Shown here piece by piece: positions 26,493 to 34,723 of a stretch of 64,000 bases of DNA. The position numbers and the translations under genes are program-made. Origin of the DNA: Nocardia inohanensis NBRC 100128 (lineage in GTDB: Bacteria; Actinomycetota; Actinomycetes; Mycobacteriales; Mycobacteriaceae); assembly GCF_001612945.1 (NCBI RefSeq), contig NZ_BDBK01000001.1:930001-994000 (forward strand). Direction: 5' to 3'. The number at the start of each line of letters is the position of its first letter. Position 1 is the first letter of the stretch. A model generated the notes under the pieces. That model ran no database searches and had not been told where the DNA came from. It was given only the letters and a program-made list of their open reading frames with translations.

Positions 26493-27833
26493 GTGACGCC
26501 CGCACGGATCGTGATCGTCGGTGGTGGTTTCGCCGGAGTGGAATGCGCTCGCCGGCTCGAACGCAAGCTGCGCCCCGAAGAAGCGGAGATACATCTGGTC
26601 GGTCCCAGCGACGGTCAGCTGTATCTGCCGCTGCTGCCGCAGGTGGCCGCGGGCGTGGTGACCTCGCTCGCGGTCGTGGTGTCACTGCGGCGGGTATTGC
26701 GCCGGACCGAGGTCGTGCCGGGGCTGGCCGTCGGCGCGGACCCGGCGCGCAATCAGATCGTGGTACGGCAGCCGCCCGGCAGCCATCGCGTGCTCGACTA
26801 CGACCAGCTCGTCCTCACCCCGGGCTCGATCACCCGCATCATCGACGTCCCCGGCCTGCCCGAGCACGGGTTCGGCATGAAAACCCTTGCGGAAGCGGCA
26901 TACCTGCGCGATCACGTGCTGCGGCAGCTCGACCTGGCCGCCATCAGCGACGACCCGGACGAGCAGCGTGAACGGCTGACCTTCGTGACCGTCGGGGCCG
27001 GCTACGCGGGCACCGAGACCGCCGCCATGCTGGCGCGGCTCACCAAAGCGGCTGCGCGGCAATACTATCCGCGCGTGGATCCGGAGCTGGTGCAGTGGTA
27101 TCTGGTCACCCACAGCGGCCGGATCATGCCCGAACTGGGGGAGCGGCTGGCCGAACGCGCGAAGCAGATGCTGGCCCGCCGCGATATCGAGCTGATCCCC
27201 GGTGCCTCCGCGGCCGAAGTGACCGAACGCTCCGTCACCCTCACCACCGGCCGCGTCATCCCCACCCGCACCGTGCTGTGGACCGCGGGCGTCACCGCCA
27301 GTCCACTGGCCGAGCATCTCGGCGCGAACACCGTCAAGGGCCGCATCGCCACCGACGCCGACCTCACCGTCCCCGGCCTGCAAGGGGTCTGGGCGTGCGG
27401 TGACGCGGCCGCCGTCCCCGATCTCACCGCCCCGGGCTCGTTCTGCGCCCCCACCGCCCAGCACGCCAGCCGCCAAGGCCGCCACGCCGCCGACAACCTG
27501 ATCGCCACCCTGCGCGGCCGGCCCCGCGAGCCCTACCGCCACCAGGACCTCGGCATGGTGGTGGACCTCGGCGGCTGGGATGCCCTGGCCCGCCCGCTCG
27601 GCATCGGATTACGCGGCGCCCCAGCCCAATTGGTGACCCGCGGCTACCACCTGATGGCCCTGCGCACCTTCAACGCCCGCGCCCGCACCGCCTTCAACTG
27701 GCTGCTGCACGGCCTCACCGGCGACGACTTCATCCGCATCGGCCTCATCGACCGCGGCCCGCACACCATCGGCGATTTCGAGGACACCGGCGACTATCTG
27801 ACCCCCGAACAGGTGCGGGAGATTCTCGGCTGA
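26493..27833 (+). CDS. NAD(P)/FAD-dependent oxidoreductase, type II NADH dehydrogenase-like
   Basis: The product has 446 residues. Two Rossmann motifs are present: IVIVGGGFAGVECARRL (FAD) at the N-terminus and VTVGAGYAGTETAAML (NADH) near residue 170. GVWACGDAAAVPD is the second FAD contact, and APTAQHASRQGRHAADN is a family signature. The C-terminal Arg-rich and aromatic helix (RTAFNWLLHGLTG) may touch the membrane as in NDH-2. It should pass electrons from NADH to quinone without proton pumping. The start is GTG 26493. It meets the Ddn-like gene with adjoining stop codons. Confidence 0.85.
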   Translation: MTPARIVIVGGGFAGVECARRLERKLRPEEAEIHLVGPSDGQLYLPLLPQVAAGVVTSLAVVVSLRRVLRRTEVVPGLAVGADPARNQIVVRQPPGSHRVLDYDQLVLTPGSITRIIDVPGLPEHGFGMKTLAEAAYLRDHVLRQLDLAAISDDPDEQRERLTFVTVGAGYAGTETAAMLARLTKAAARQYYPRVDPELVQWYLVTHSGRIMPELGERLAERAKQMLARRDIELIPGASAAEVTERSVTLTTGRVIPTRTVLWTAGVTASPLAEHLGANTVKGRIATDADLTVPGLQGVWACGDAAAVPDLTAPGSFCAPTAQHASRQGRHAADNLIATLRGRPREPYRHQDLGMVVDLGGWDALARPLGIGLRGAPAQLVTRGYHLMALRTFNARARTAFNWLLHGLTGDDFIRIGLIDRGPHTIGDFEDTGDYLTPEQVREILG

Positions 27834-28316
27834 TCAGCGCGGTTCGAGGACCACGATCGGTATGGTCCGATGCTCGGCCTGGCGCTGATAGGAATCGAAG
27901 CCCGGGAACAATGCCACGAACTGCGGCCACAACTGCTCTCGCTCAACGGCATTCGCCACCCGCGCCCGGACCTTCCGGACCTCCGAACCCAATTGGATGG
28001 TGGTGTCCGGATGCGCCACGAGATTGTGCAGCCAAGCCGGATGCACCGGCTGCCCGCCCTTCGAGGCCGCGATCGCCAAGTTCTCCCCGTCCCGGTGAAA
28101 CATCACCGGCGAGGTACGACGGATACCCGACTTCGCCCCGACGTGGTCGAGCAGCAGAATACGGGCGTCCGGCCAGCCCGTAACCCGGCCGCCGATTCGG
28201 CCTCGCGACCACCGATACAGCGCCACATGCACTTTCGTCGACCGTCGCCCGAGAAAGATTCCCCGCCGCGTGGCTCGATTCGACCCCGAAAGTACGAACC
28301 TGCCGAATATCCCCAT
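27834..28316 (-). CDS. Deazaflavin (F420)-dependent nitroreductase family protein, Ddn-like
   Basis: The product has 160 residues. Family marks are LLLDHVGAKSGIRRTSPVMF, ENLAIAASKGGQPVHPAWLH and NLVAHPDTTIQLG. Ddn-type proteins of Mycobacterium and Nocardia use F420H2 to reduce quinones or nitro compounds and sit at the membrane surface. ATG 28316 was taken as start; a TTG at 28328 is possible, and neither has a clear ribosome binding site. It is convergent with the NDH-2-like gene, and both may act on the quinone pool, but nothing shows joint regulation. Confidence 0.82.
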   Translation of the reverse strand: MGIFGRFVLSGSNRATRRGIFLGRRSTKVHVALYRWSRGRIGGRVTGWPDARILLLDHVGAKSGIRRTSPVMFHRDGENLAIAASKGGQPVHPAWLHNLVAHPDTTIQLGSEVRKVRARVANAVEREQLWPQFVALFPGFDSYQRQAEHRTIPIVVLEPR

Positions 28317-28465
28317 GCAGTGATTCAACCGGATCGAGGTCCCGTGCGGCTACAAATACGAATGACCGATCTGCCCACCCCGGTCGGGTGAGCGGCCCGC
28401 CGGGCCCTGTGGCACAGTGGCGAACCGGTGTTTTGCCGAGGCGGATTCAGGCGGAGGGGTGTGGG

Positions 28466-29242
28466 ATGGCGGAGTTTCCCGAATGGTCGAAGCAGGGCGG
28501 GGCCGGAGTGCGTTTCGAATGGGGGCTGGCCGGGGCGCGGGCACTGGGGCCGGAAGTAGCCGCGATGGTCGTGGTGGACGTGTTGTCGTTCACGACCTCG
28601 GTATCGGTGGCGGTCGATGCCGGGACGCGGGTGCTGCCGTATCCGTGGCGCGACGGCAATGCCGGGGAATTCGCGGCGGCGCACGATGCGCGGGTCGCGG
28701 TGGGCCGCAAGGCCGTAACGGCGGAGCATCCGTGGTCGTTGTCGCCCGCCGCGCTGCGCCGCGCGCCCGTACCTGACCGCCTGGTACTGCCGTCCCCGAA
28801 CGGCTCGGCCATCTCCGCGGCGGTCAGCGGAATCCCGGTCATCGCTGCCTGTCTGCGCAATGCTGCCGCTGTCGCCGACTGGATCGCCGAACAAGGGTGG
28901 GGGACCGAACAGCACCCGCTCGCGGTGATCGCTGCCGGGGAGCACTGGCCCGGGCAGCAGGTGCTGCGCCCCGCTGTCGAAGACTGGCTCGGCGCGGGAG
29001 CGGTGATCTCCGCCCTCGCCCGGCACCAGACCGGGCCGCTCGCACCGGAAGCGCGGGCGGCCGAGGCCGGTTACGACGGTATCGGCGATATTCCGGCTCT
29101 GATCCGCGATAGCGCCTCCAGCCGGGAACTTGCCGCCATCGGTTTCGCCGACGACGTGGCGATCGCGCTGGAACTCGAATCCAGCAAATCCGTGCCGGTG
29201 CTGACCGGCGGTGCTTTCGCCGACGCGCTCAGCAGAACGTGA
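28466..29242 (+). CDS. ComB-like 2-phosphosulfolactate phosphatase family protein
   Basis: The product has 258 residues. The family blocks are visible: VVVDVLSFTTSVSVAVDAG near the N-terminus, RLVLPSPNGSAIS, and the late AAEAGYDGIGDI. ComB removes phosphate from 2-phosphosulfolactate in coenzyme M synthesis in archaea; actinobacteria lack that pathway, so this homologue likely acts on another phosphoester. ATG 28466 has GGAGG eight bases upstream. Its 3' end overlaps the convergent gene by 14 bases. Confidence 0.8.
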   Translation: MAEFPEWSKQGGAGVRFEWGLAGARALGPEVAAMVVVDVLSFTTSVSVAVDAGTRVLPYPWRDGNAGEFAAAHDARVAVGRKAVTAEHPWSLSPAALRRAPVPDRLVLPSPNGSAISAAVSGIPVIAACLRNAAAVADWIAEQGWGTEQHPLAVIAAGEHWPGQQVLRPAVEDWLGAGAVISALARHQTGPLAPEARAAEAGYDGIGDIPALIRDSASSRELAAIGFADDVAIALELESSKSVPVLTGGAFADALSRT

Positions 29243-29873
29243 TCAGCGTGTTGTTGGCGATCGAGACGCGCGCGGATTCGTAGAGCAGGAACCAGGTTTC
29301 GCGCTCGCGGTAGAACGGATGAAGGTCGCTGTAGTCCGCCAGCCGGGCGGCTTCGGTGTCGGATAGTTCGCCATCGTCCAGTGTGATCCCGATATACGGA
29401 GCCACCTCGACGAGTTCGCGCAGCAGGCCCTGACTCGATCCCACCATGCCGCCGGGGATGGCGTCCTCGTCCTGCGGATACAGCACCGCGCCGAAATCGA
29501 TCGGCACGTAGTACCCCTCGCAGTCCGAGTGGCAGATCAGGTGGGATTCGAACATGCAGGCAACCGTGTCCAGCACCGGATCGTCCGTCGGCTGTTCACC
29601 TTCGGCGACCGGGGTCAGCGGCTGGTCCGGATACTCCACGGCCCGGGCGTACGCGCGCCGGAGGTAGTGCACGAAACCATAGGGAACGCCGTTGATCTCC
29701 TCACGCGAAGTGGCCGCACCATAGGACTCCGGCTCCTCGTGAGCGGGTAGTCCTTCCGCCGCCAGCAACGCATTGAGCGCCCGCAGATCGGCCCGCATCT
29801 CTTCGCGATACTCGGGATCATCATCGTTCGCCAAGTTGTACGCGTAGTTGTGCGTACCCACCGAAAGCCCCAT
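29229..29873 (-). CDS. Hypothetical acidic protein
   Basis: The product has 214 residues, acidic (many Asp and Glu), with no signal peptide or membrane segment. It is not recognised with certainty. Features seen are NLANDDDPEYREEMRADL, CHSDCEGYYVPIDFGAVLYP, a phrase SSQGLLRELVEVAPYIGI, and FYRERETWFLLYESARVS at the C-terminus. The pattern (HSDCEG...IPGG...GSSQGLL) recurs in cytosolic orphan proteins of Streptomyces and Nocardia. ATG 29873 was chosen because a -10 box lies seven bases before it. It overlaps the ComB-like gene tail to tail. Confidence 0.65.
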   Translation of the reverse strand: MGLSVGTHNYAYNLANDDDPEYREEMRADLRALNALLAAEGLPAHEEPESYGAATSREEINGVPYGFVHYLRRAYARAVEYPDQPLTPVAEGEQPTDDPVLDTVACMFESHLICHSDCEGYYVPIDFGAVLYPQDEDAIPGGMVGSSQGLLRELVEVAPYIGITLDDGELSDTEAARLADYSDLHPFYRERETWFLLYESARVSIANNTLITFC

Positions 29874-29880
29874 GTGAGCG

Positions 29881-29886
29881 AGGCTA
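29881..29886 (-). promoter_or_regulatory. -10 box TAGCCT of the acidic hypothetical gene
   Basis: On the minus strand TAGCCT is seven bases from ATG 29873; no ribosome binding site fits. Confidence 0.45.
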
Positions 29887-29919
29887 ACGGCGGGGTACGA
29901 CAATTCGGCAACTCGGTTG

Positions 29920-31062
29920 CTACGAGGCGTTTTTCAGGAAGGACACGGCATTGGCCGAGCCTGCCACCACGATGTCGGTCTTGCCGTCGCGGTCGAAGTC
30001 GGCCAGGACGGGGGTCTGGGGCTGGGAGGTGACGGCGTAGTCCGCGGTGCGGGCCACGGTGCCGTCGCCGTTGCCGGAGAAGATGACCATTTTCGAGTCC
30101 AGGACCGCGGACATGGCGGCGTCGAGTTTGCCGTCACGGTCGAAGTCGGCGACCGCGATGGAGGTCGGGCCCAAGCCGGAGAAGGTGATTCGGTTCGTCT
30201 TCTTGAAGCCGCCGTTGCCGTCGGAGACCAGGACGGTGGTGGAGAAGGAGAAGGAGTCGGCGGTGATCACATCGTCGATGCCGTCGCCGTCGAAGTCGCC
30301 GGCGCGCACGTCTTCGGTGATCAGGCCGCTGGTGCTGGAGCCCTTCTTGGTGAAGCCGCCGTCGCCGTTGCCGGTGAAGACCTCGACCTGCTGGAGCAGA
30401 TCATTGTTGACGGCGATGTCGATTTTGCTGTCCGCGTTGAACTTTCCGATGGTGAAGGCGGCGGCGGGGCCGGCCATCAGGGTGGAGGGGCCGGATTTGA
30501 AGGTGCCGTCGCCGTTGCCGAGCCAGGTTTGCACACCGGCGGGGATGAGGCTGAGCAGGTCGGCTCTGCCGTCGCCGTTGGTGTCGGTGACGATCACTTC
30601 CTGCTGCGCGCCTTCGAGGGTGGTGTATTTCTGGCCGACCTTGAAGGTGCCGTCGCCGTTGTTGAGGAAGACGGCGATGGTGGTCCAGGCCTGCGCGACC
30701 ACGTCGATCTTGCCGTCGCCGTTCAGGTCGCCCGCGCCGACCGCGCCGAAACCGTTGCCGACCGAACCGACCCGGGTGCCGGTGCCGAAGGTGCCGTTGC
30801 CCTTGCCCGCCATCATGATCGGGCCGTCGCCACCGAAGTCGGCGGCCACGATATCGGGGATGCCGTCGCCGGTGAAGTCCGCGCCGACGGTGCCGATGGG
30901 GGAGGGGCCGGGACCCCAGGACGGGAACGATCCACCGGAGGGGGAATCGACCTTGGGGGAGAACGCGATATGGCCCGCGGCCTGCGCCGTGCCCGGCAGG
31001 GCGAGCACGACGGCGGCGGCCGCGACGAGAGCGAAACGGGGACCGGAAATGCGACTGTGCAT
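29920..31062 (-). CDS. Secreted FG-GAP/VCBS beta-propeller protein
   Basis: The product has 380 residues. The signal peptide is FALVAAAAVVLALPGTAQAA. The rest is built from seven repeats, each with a calcium-loop motif: DFTGDGIPD, DLNGDGKID, DTNGDGRAD, KFNADSKID, DFDGDGIDD, DFDRDGKLD and DFDRDGKTD. Seven blades would close one beta propeller. The fourth loop (KFNADSKID) lacks two ligand residues and may not bind calcium. Such proteins are extracellular binding or adhesion modules. No catalytic domain is attached. ATG 31062 starts a standard signal peptide. Confidence 0.88.
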   Translation of the reverse strand: MHSRISGPRFALVAAAAVVLALPGTAQAAGHIAFSPKVDSPSGGSFPSWGPGPSPIGTVGADFTGDGIPDIVAADFGGDGPIMMAGKGNGTFGTGTRVGSVGNGFGAVGAGDLNGDGKIDVVAQAWTTIAVFLNNGDGTFKVGQKYTTLEGAQQEVIVTDTNGDGRADLLSLIPAGVQTWLGNGDGTFKSGPSTLMAGPAAAFTIGKFNADSKIDIAVNNDLLQQVEVFTGNGDGGFTKKGSSTSGLITEDVRAGDFDGDGIDDVITADSFSFSTTVLVSDGNGGFKKTNRITFSGLGPTSIAVADFDRDGKLDAAMSAVLDSKMVIFSGNGDGTVARTADYAVTSQPQTPVLADFDRDGKTDIVVAGSANAVSFLKNAS

Positions 31063-31233
31063 AGCTGTTCCTCAGTGGGGTGACACCACCGTGCGGTGGT
31101 GGCCACGGACTCTAAGGCACCTGTGAACAGGAATTATTCGGGTTCGACGCAATTCGGCCGATTGTCGGTACATGATCGTTCCGATCGTGCAGAGTGCCAG
31201 CCCCGGCCACGCCGCCCTGCCGCACCGAGGTGA

Positions 31234-31620
31234 TCAGAGCCGACCGTCACGTACGGGTGTATGCCGCAGCTGCTCCAGCCCGGTGATCGCCAGCACCCGC
31301 CGCACGGCCGGTGAGATGCGATCCACCGTCACCGTTTTGGAGTGCCGCTGTGCGGTGTCGTGGAGCCGGGACAGCACGCGCAGCCCGGCCGCGCCGAAGA
31401 AGGTCACCCCGGTCAGATCGATCTCCACGGTCTCGGTGGTGTGATCGATGAGAGCGCCGATGACCGCCGAGTAGAGCTGATCGGCGGTGGCGCAATCGAT
31501 CTCGCCCATGCAGATGGCCGTCGAACGCATGTCCTCGCGCTGGACGAGCACCGAAAGCGAATCCATCGGCCGCATCGACGACCGGTTCGAAGGTTCGGGA
31601 AGCTCACGGGAAGAACTCAC
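31234..31620 (-). CDS. STAS-domain anti-sigma factor antagonist-like protein
   Basis: The product has 128 residues with a STAS domain from about residue 22: VQREDMRSTAICMGEIDCAT, ETVEIDLTGVTFFGAAGLRV and RRVLAITGLEQL. In SpoIIAA/RsbV the position before the GL pair is a Ser that is phosphorylated; here it reads GAAGL, so the phosphosite seems lost. It may be a constitutively active antagonist or a plain scaffold. GTG 31620 is the likely start. An RsbW-like ATPase is encoded 2.2 kb away on the other strand and could be a partner. Confidence 0.82.
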   Translation of the reverse strand: MSSSRELPEPSNRSSMRPMDSLSVLVQREDMRSTAICMGEIDCATADQLYSAVIGALIDHTTETVEIDLTGVTFFGAAGLRVLSRLHDTAQRHSKTVTVDRISPAVRRVLAITGLEQLRHTPVRDGRL

Positions 31621-31761
31621 GGCATCACCTCGTCAGCCGTCCGGAGCGGATCGAAACAGGGGCACATGGGTGCCCCGCGCTGTATCCATCCCATCGAATC
31701 CGTGCGGGCGGCGCTAGCGGCGGGAACGAACGGCGCAGGCACGAAAAGCGAACGCCGTGGA

Positions 31762-32715
31762 TCAATCGCCGCGCAGGGTCTGTGCGGGGTATTCGCCATA
31801 GGTCGCGAAGTAGTGGGCGGCGAACCGGCTCGGCCGCAGATATCCCCAGCGCGCCGCCACCGCGGTCACGGTGACATGATCGCCCGGCCCCGCCGCCCGC
31901 AGCTCCTCGCGCGCCCGATCCAGCCGCACCCGGCGCAGATAGTGCATGGGGGTGGTGTCCAGATGCCGCCGGAAGGTCAGCTGCACGGCGCGCGGGCTGA
32001 CATTGCAGGCGCGCGCGATATCGGCGACGCTCAGATCCAGATCGGGATTGGTTTCGATGAACACGGTCGCGCGCCGCAGCGTGGAGCGGGTGGCGTCGGT
32101 GCGATCGCCGGTCGCCGCCTCCGGCGCTTCGGAGCTGGTGGTGAGCAGGGCGGTGGCCAGCAGCCGGCCCGCATTGCCGACGAGCAGCGCGCCGAGGTCC
32201 GAGTCGTCCACTCCGGCAAGCGATTCGGTGAGGTAGTCCACCGAATGCTGCCAGAACCGTGCGGCGGCGGGTGGCAGCCGGCCGTAGTTCAGGCGATCCA
32301 GCAGCGCTGCCGGCGGGCCGATGTGGCCGGCAGCCTGCTGTAGCACCGCGACGTCCAAACCGACCACTTGAACATGGGTGCCGTGCAGGGTCGAGGCGTG
32401 CGGTTGATGAGGGTGGGCGGCCAGGAACACTTCGCCCGGGCCGTAGTGCATGCGGTGCGTGCCGGTGTCGTACTCCAGGGTGCGGTCCAGGATTCGGCAT
32501 ACGGCCAGGCAGCCGACGGGTTCCTTGCGGTAGCCGGTGGTGAGGGTATGGCGCACGGTGTCGAACCGCACCGGCCCGATGTCGTAGCGGTCGAGCTCGA
32601 AACGGAAGGCCGTGGGATCACCCGACACCCGCAGCTCGGTGCCGCCGAACGTCTTCGTGAGGAACTCCCGGGCTTGCTCGGGGTCGGTGGTGCTGAACGC
32701 GCTCCGTACCGGCAT
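31762..32715 (-). CDS. AraC-family regulator with AraC-binding-like N-domain (copy 1)
   Basis: The product has 317 residues. The N-terminal half (FRFELDRYDIGPVRFDTVRH, FLAAHPHQPHASTL) is the AraC_binding_2-type cupin-like domain. The C-terminal half has two HTH units: SVADIARACNVSPRAVQLTF and TAVAARWGYLRPSRFAAHY. ATG 32715 is chosen because AGAGGA is nine bases upstream; the in-frame ATG at 32724 overlaps that site. It is immediately downstream of a paralogue with the same layout (37-bp gap), and both share DTTPMxYLR. Targets are unknown. Confidence 0.85.
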   Translation of the reverse strand: MPVRSAFSTTDPEQAREFLTKTFGGTELRVSGDPTAFRFELDRYDIGPVRFDTVRHTLTTGYRKEPVGCLAVCRILDRTLEYDTGTHRMHYGPGEVFLAAHPHQPHASTLHGTHVQVVGLDVAVLQQAAGHIGPPAALLDRLNYGRLPPAAARFWQHSVDYLTESLAGVDDSDLGALLVGNAGRLLATALLTTSSEAPEAATGDRTDATRSTLRRATVFIETNPDLDLSVADIARACNVSPRAVQLTFRRHLDTTPMHYLRRVRLDRAREELRAAGPGDHVTVTAVAARWGYLRPSRFAAHYFATYGEYPAQTLRGD

Positions 32716-32752
32716 CCCGGGCATTCCTCTCGATCTCTCGCTGCGTATCCGA

Positions 32753-33712
32753 TCAGTGCCTGTGCAGGGTCTCTTCCGGGTGTTCCCCGAATTGCCGGCG
32801 GTACCACACGGCGAACCGGGCGGCGTGCGGAAAACCCCATCGTGCGGCCACTTCGGTGATGTCAACCCCGGTGGTGGGATCGCTCCGGCGTAGTTCGTCG
32901 CGGACGGCGGCCAAGCGTATCGAACGCAGATAGGCCATGGGGGTGGTGTCGAGGCGGCGTCGGAAGCCCTGCTGTACCGCGCGGGCGCTCACCCCCGCGG
33001 CGGCCGCGATATCGGAGGTGGTGATCGGTTGTGCCGCATGCGATTCGATGAACTCCATGGCGCGCCCGACCGTCGCCGGCGACATCCAGCCCGCGCCCGG
33101 GCGATACGAGGCGGTCATGGTGGAGTTCGGGAAGGTCGCCAGTGCCGAACGGGCGATCATCTCCTCGGCCGCCGCCTGGACCAGCGGGTGTGCCAGCGGG
33201 GAGTCCTCGAGCAGTAGCTGGCGGTGGGTGAAGCGGGTGAGAGTCCGCCATTGCCTGGCTGTTTCGGCCGAGAGCGGGGCCATGCCGTGGAAACGCAGCG
33301 GGCCGGGTGCGCCGGAGTCGGCGGCGACCCGGGCCACGGTCTGGAAAGGGATCTTGACGACGGCGGCCCCGATATCGGCCCAGCTCGCCCACACGCCGGC
33401 CTCGGCGGGGAAGCGGGCCACGTCGCCGTGGCGCAGTCGCAACGCCGTGCCGCCGGAATCGAATTCGATACGACCGCAGAGGGTGGTAAGGGCCATGAAC
33501 CAATCATTGGGCGGCATATGGCCGCGGGTGGCCATGGTGTGCCGCACCTCTGAGGTACCTACCGGTCCGGCTGTTCTGGAACACACGTGAAAAGCAATGC
33601 TCGCGGCCGCGCCGATGAAAACGATCGGTTTGTCGGTCGCGTAGATCTGATTCAGCACCCGATGCGCGACGTCGGGGTCGCGTGTGGTGAGCTCCAACGC
33701 CTGAACGGACAT
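32753..33712 (-). CDS. AraC-family regulator, paralogue of the next gene (copy 2)
   Basis: The product has 319 residues. The N-domain (AASIAFHVCSRTAG, DVARFPAEAGVWASWADIG) and two C-terminal HTH units (TTSDIAAAAGVSARAVQQGF, DITEVAARWGFPHAARFAVW) match the layout of the neighbour at 31762-32715. The DTTPMAYLRSIRLAAVRDEL region is the most alike. ATG 33712 was taken as start; the frame is open far upstream but becomes Gly/Arg-rich and runs antisense to the ATPase gene. Tandem duplication of a regulator is the simplest origin. Confidence 0.83.
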   Translation of the reverse strand: MSVQALELTTRDPDVAHRVLNQIYATDKPIVFIGAAASIAFHVCSRTAGPVGTSEVRHTMATRGHMPPNDWFMALTTLCGRIEFDSGGTALRLRHGDVARFPAEAGVWASWADIGAAVVKIPFQTVARVAADSGAPGPLRFHGMAPLSAETARQWRTLTRFTHRQLLLEDSPLAHPLVQAAAEEMIARSALATFPNSTMTASYRPGAGWMSPATVGRAMEFIESHAAQPITTSDIAAAAGVSARAVQQGFRRRLDTTPMAYLRSIRLAAVRDELRRSDPTTGVDITEVAARWGFPHAARFAVWYRRQFGEHPEETLHRH

Positions 33713-33823
33713 GCCCGCACCGCGATTCGATCGAATGCCGAATGGGTATCGATAGTGCGAGACCAGGGTGACACATCGTCGTCGCACCCGGCACCGATAC
33801 GGCGCGGAACAGGGGTTGGTGCA

Positions 33824-34546
33824 ATGCGGTACGACGGGAGTTGGATCGAGGGAACCACGGTGGTCGTCGCTTCTGCGGCCGGCCCCGGACTCGCCTGGCA
33901 GCAAGCCATTCGCTACCTGCCCAGTATCGACACGCCCGATATGCGCGACTGGCTCGATCGGCAGGCCGTCGGCCGTGACGGCGCGGTGGTCATGCCGGTC
34001 GCCGAAGGCTCCGGACTGCCCGCCGTACCGCACCGCGAAGTCTGTGTGCCCCCACACGAATTCGCCGTCTTCGCCATCGCCGTCACCGACCAGGCCATGG
34101 CCACCGCCGCCCTCGGCGACCCGCAACTACGCCCCGACACCGACGGTGCAAGCCCCCAGCGCCGCGCCGGCCTGGATCTCGCCCCCACCGCCGACTGCGC
34201 CCAGCGCGCCCGCCGCTTCGTCGACCAGGTCTGCGACGACTGGGGCCTGCCCTGGATGATCGGCCCCGCCCGCCTGGTCGCCACCGAACTGGTCGAGAAC
34301 GCCTACCTGCACGCCCACTCCGACGACGACATCGGGCTGCGCCTCGAACTCCGCGACCGCGACCTCACCATCGCGGTCACCGACGCCGACTCCTACCCCG
34401 CCACCCTGCACGCCGCCGACCCCCGCCGGACCGCCGCCTACGGCCTGCACCTGGTCGACCACCTCGCCGCGGCCTGGGGCTGCACCCGGCAATGGCAAGG
34501 CGGCAAGGTGGTGTGGGCGGGGCTGCCCACCCGAGCGGACGCCTGA
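33824..34546 (+). CDS. RsbW-like ATP-binding protein (HATPase_c_2)
   Basis: The product has 240 residues. The C-terminal part is a GHKL ATPase: N-box ATELVENAYLHA, ITVAVTDAD-like LTIAVTDADSYP, and YGLHLVDHLAAAWGCTRQ. Such single-domain kinases bind sigma factors and phosphorylate STAS partners. The first roughly 95 residues (TVVVASAAGPGLAWQQAIRY, AIAVTDQAMATAAL) form an additional domain, like the MEDS-type or response-sensing head often joined to actinobacterial RsbW proteins; this is inference. The start is ATG 33824. It diverges from the AraC copy 2 gene. Confidence 0.82.
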   Translation: MRYDGSWIEGTTVVVASAAGPGLAWQQAIRYLPSIDTPDMRDWLDRQAVGRDGAVVMPVAEGSGLPAVPHREVCVPPHEFAVFAIAVTDQAMATAALGDPQLRPDTDGASPQRRAGLDLAPTADCAQRARRFVDQVCDDWGLPWMIGPARLVATELVENAYLHAHSDDDIGLRLELRDRDLTIAVTDADSYPATLHAADPRRTAAYGLHLVDHLAAAWGCTRQWQGGKVVWAGLPTRADA

Positions 34547-34677
34547 GCCGTCACGATCTCGCCTTGCGAACGCCGCGCACCGAACGCGGCGACACAGCCG
34601 CCACCCAGCCCCCGAGCGAGCCCCGCCGAACCAGGACGCCGAGGTGTGGTCGCATCACTTCGGGAGATCAGGCCGTA

Positions 34678-34723
34678 CGGTAGCGCGAGCAACTGCCCGG
34701 GCGAACGGTGTTCGCTGCTACCG
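34678..34723. terminator. Shared terminator between RsbW-like and MFS genes
   Basis: An 11-bp stem with one bulge (CGGTAGC/GCTACCG plus GCGA/TCGC) lies between two convergent genes and includes the MFS stop codon at 34718-34720. The remaining bases 34547-34677 show nothing else. Confidence 0.5.
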
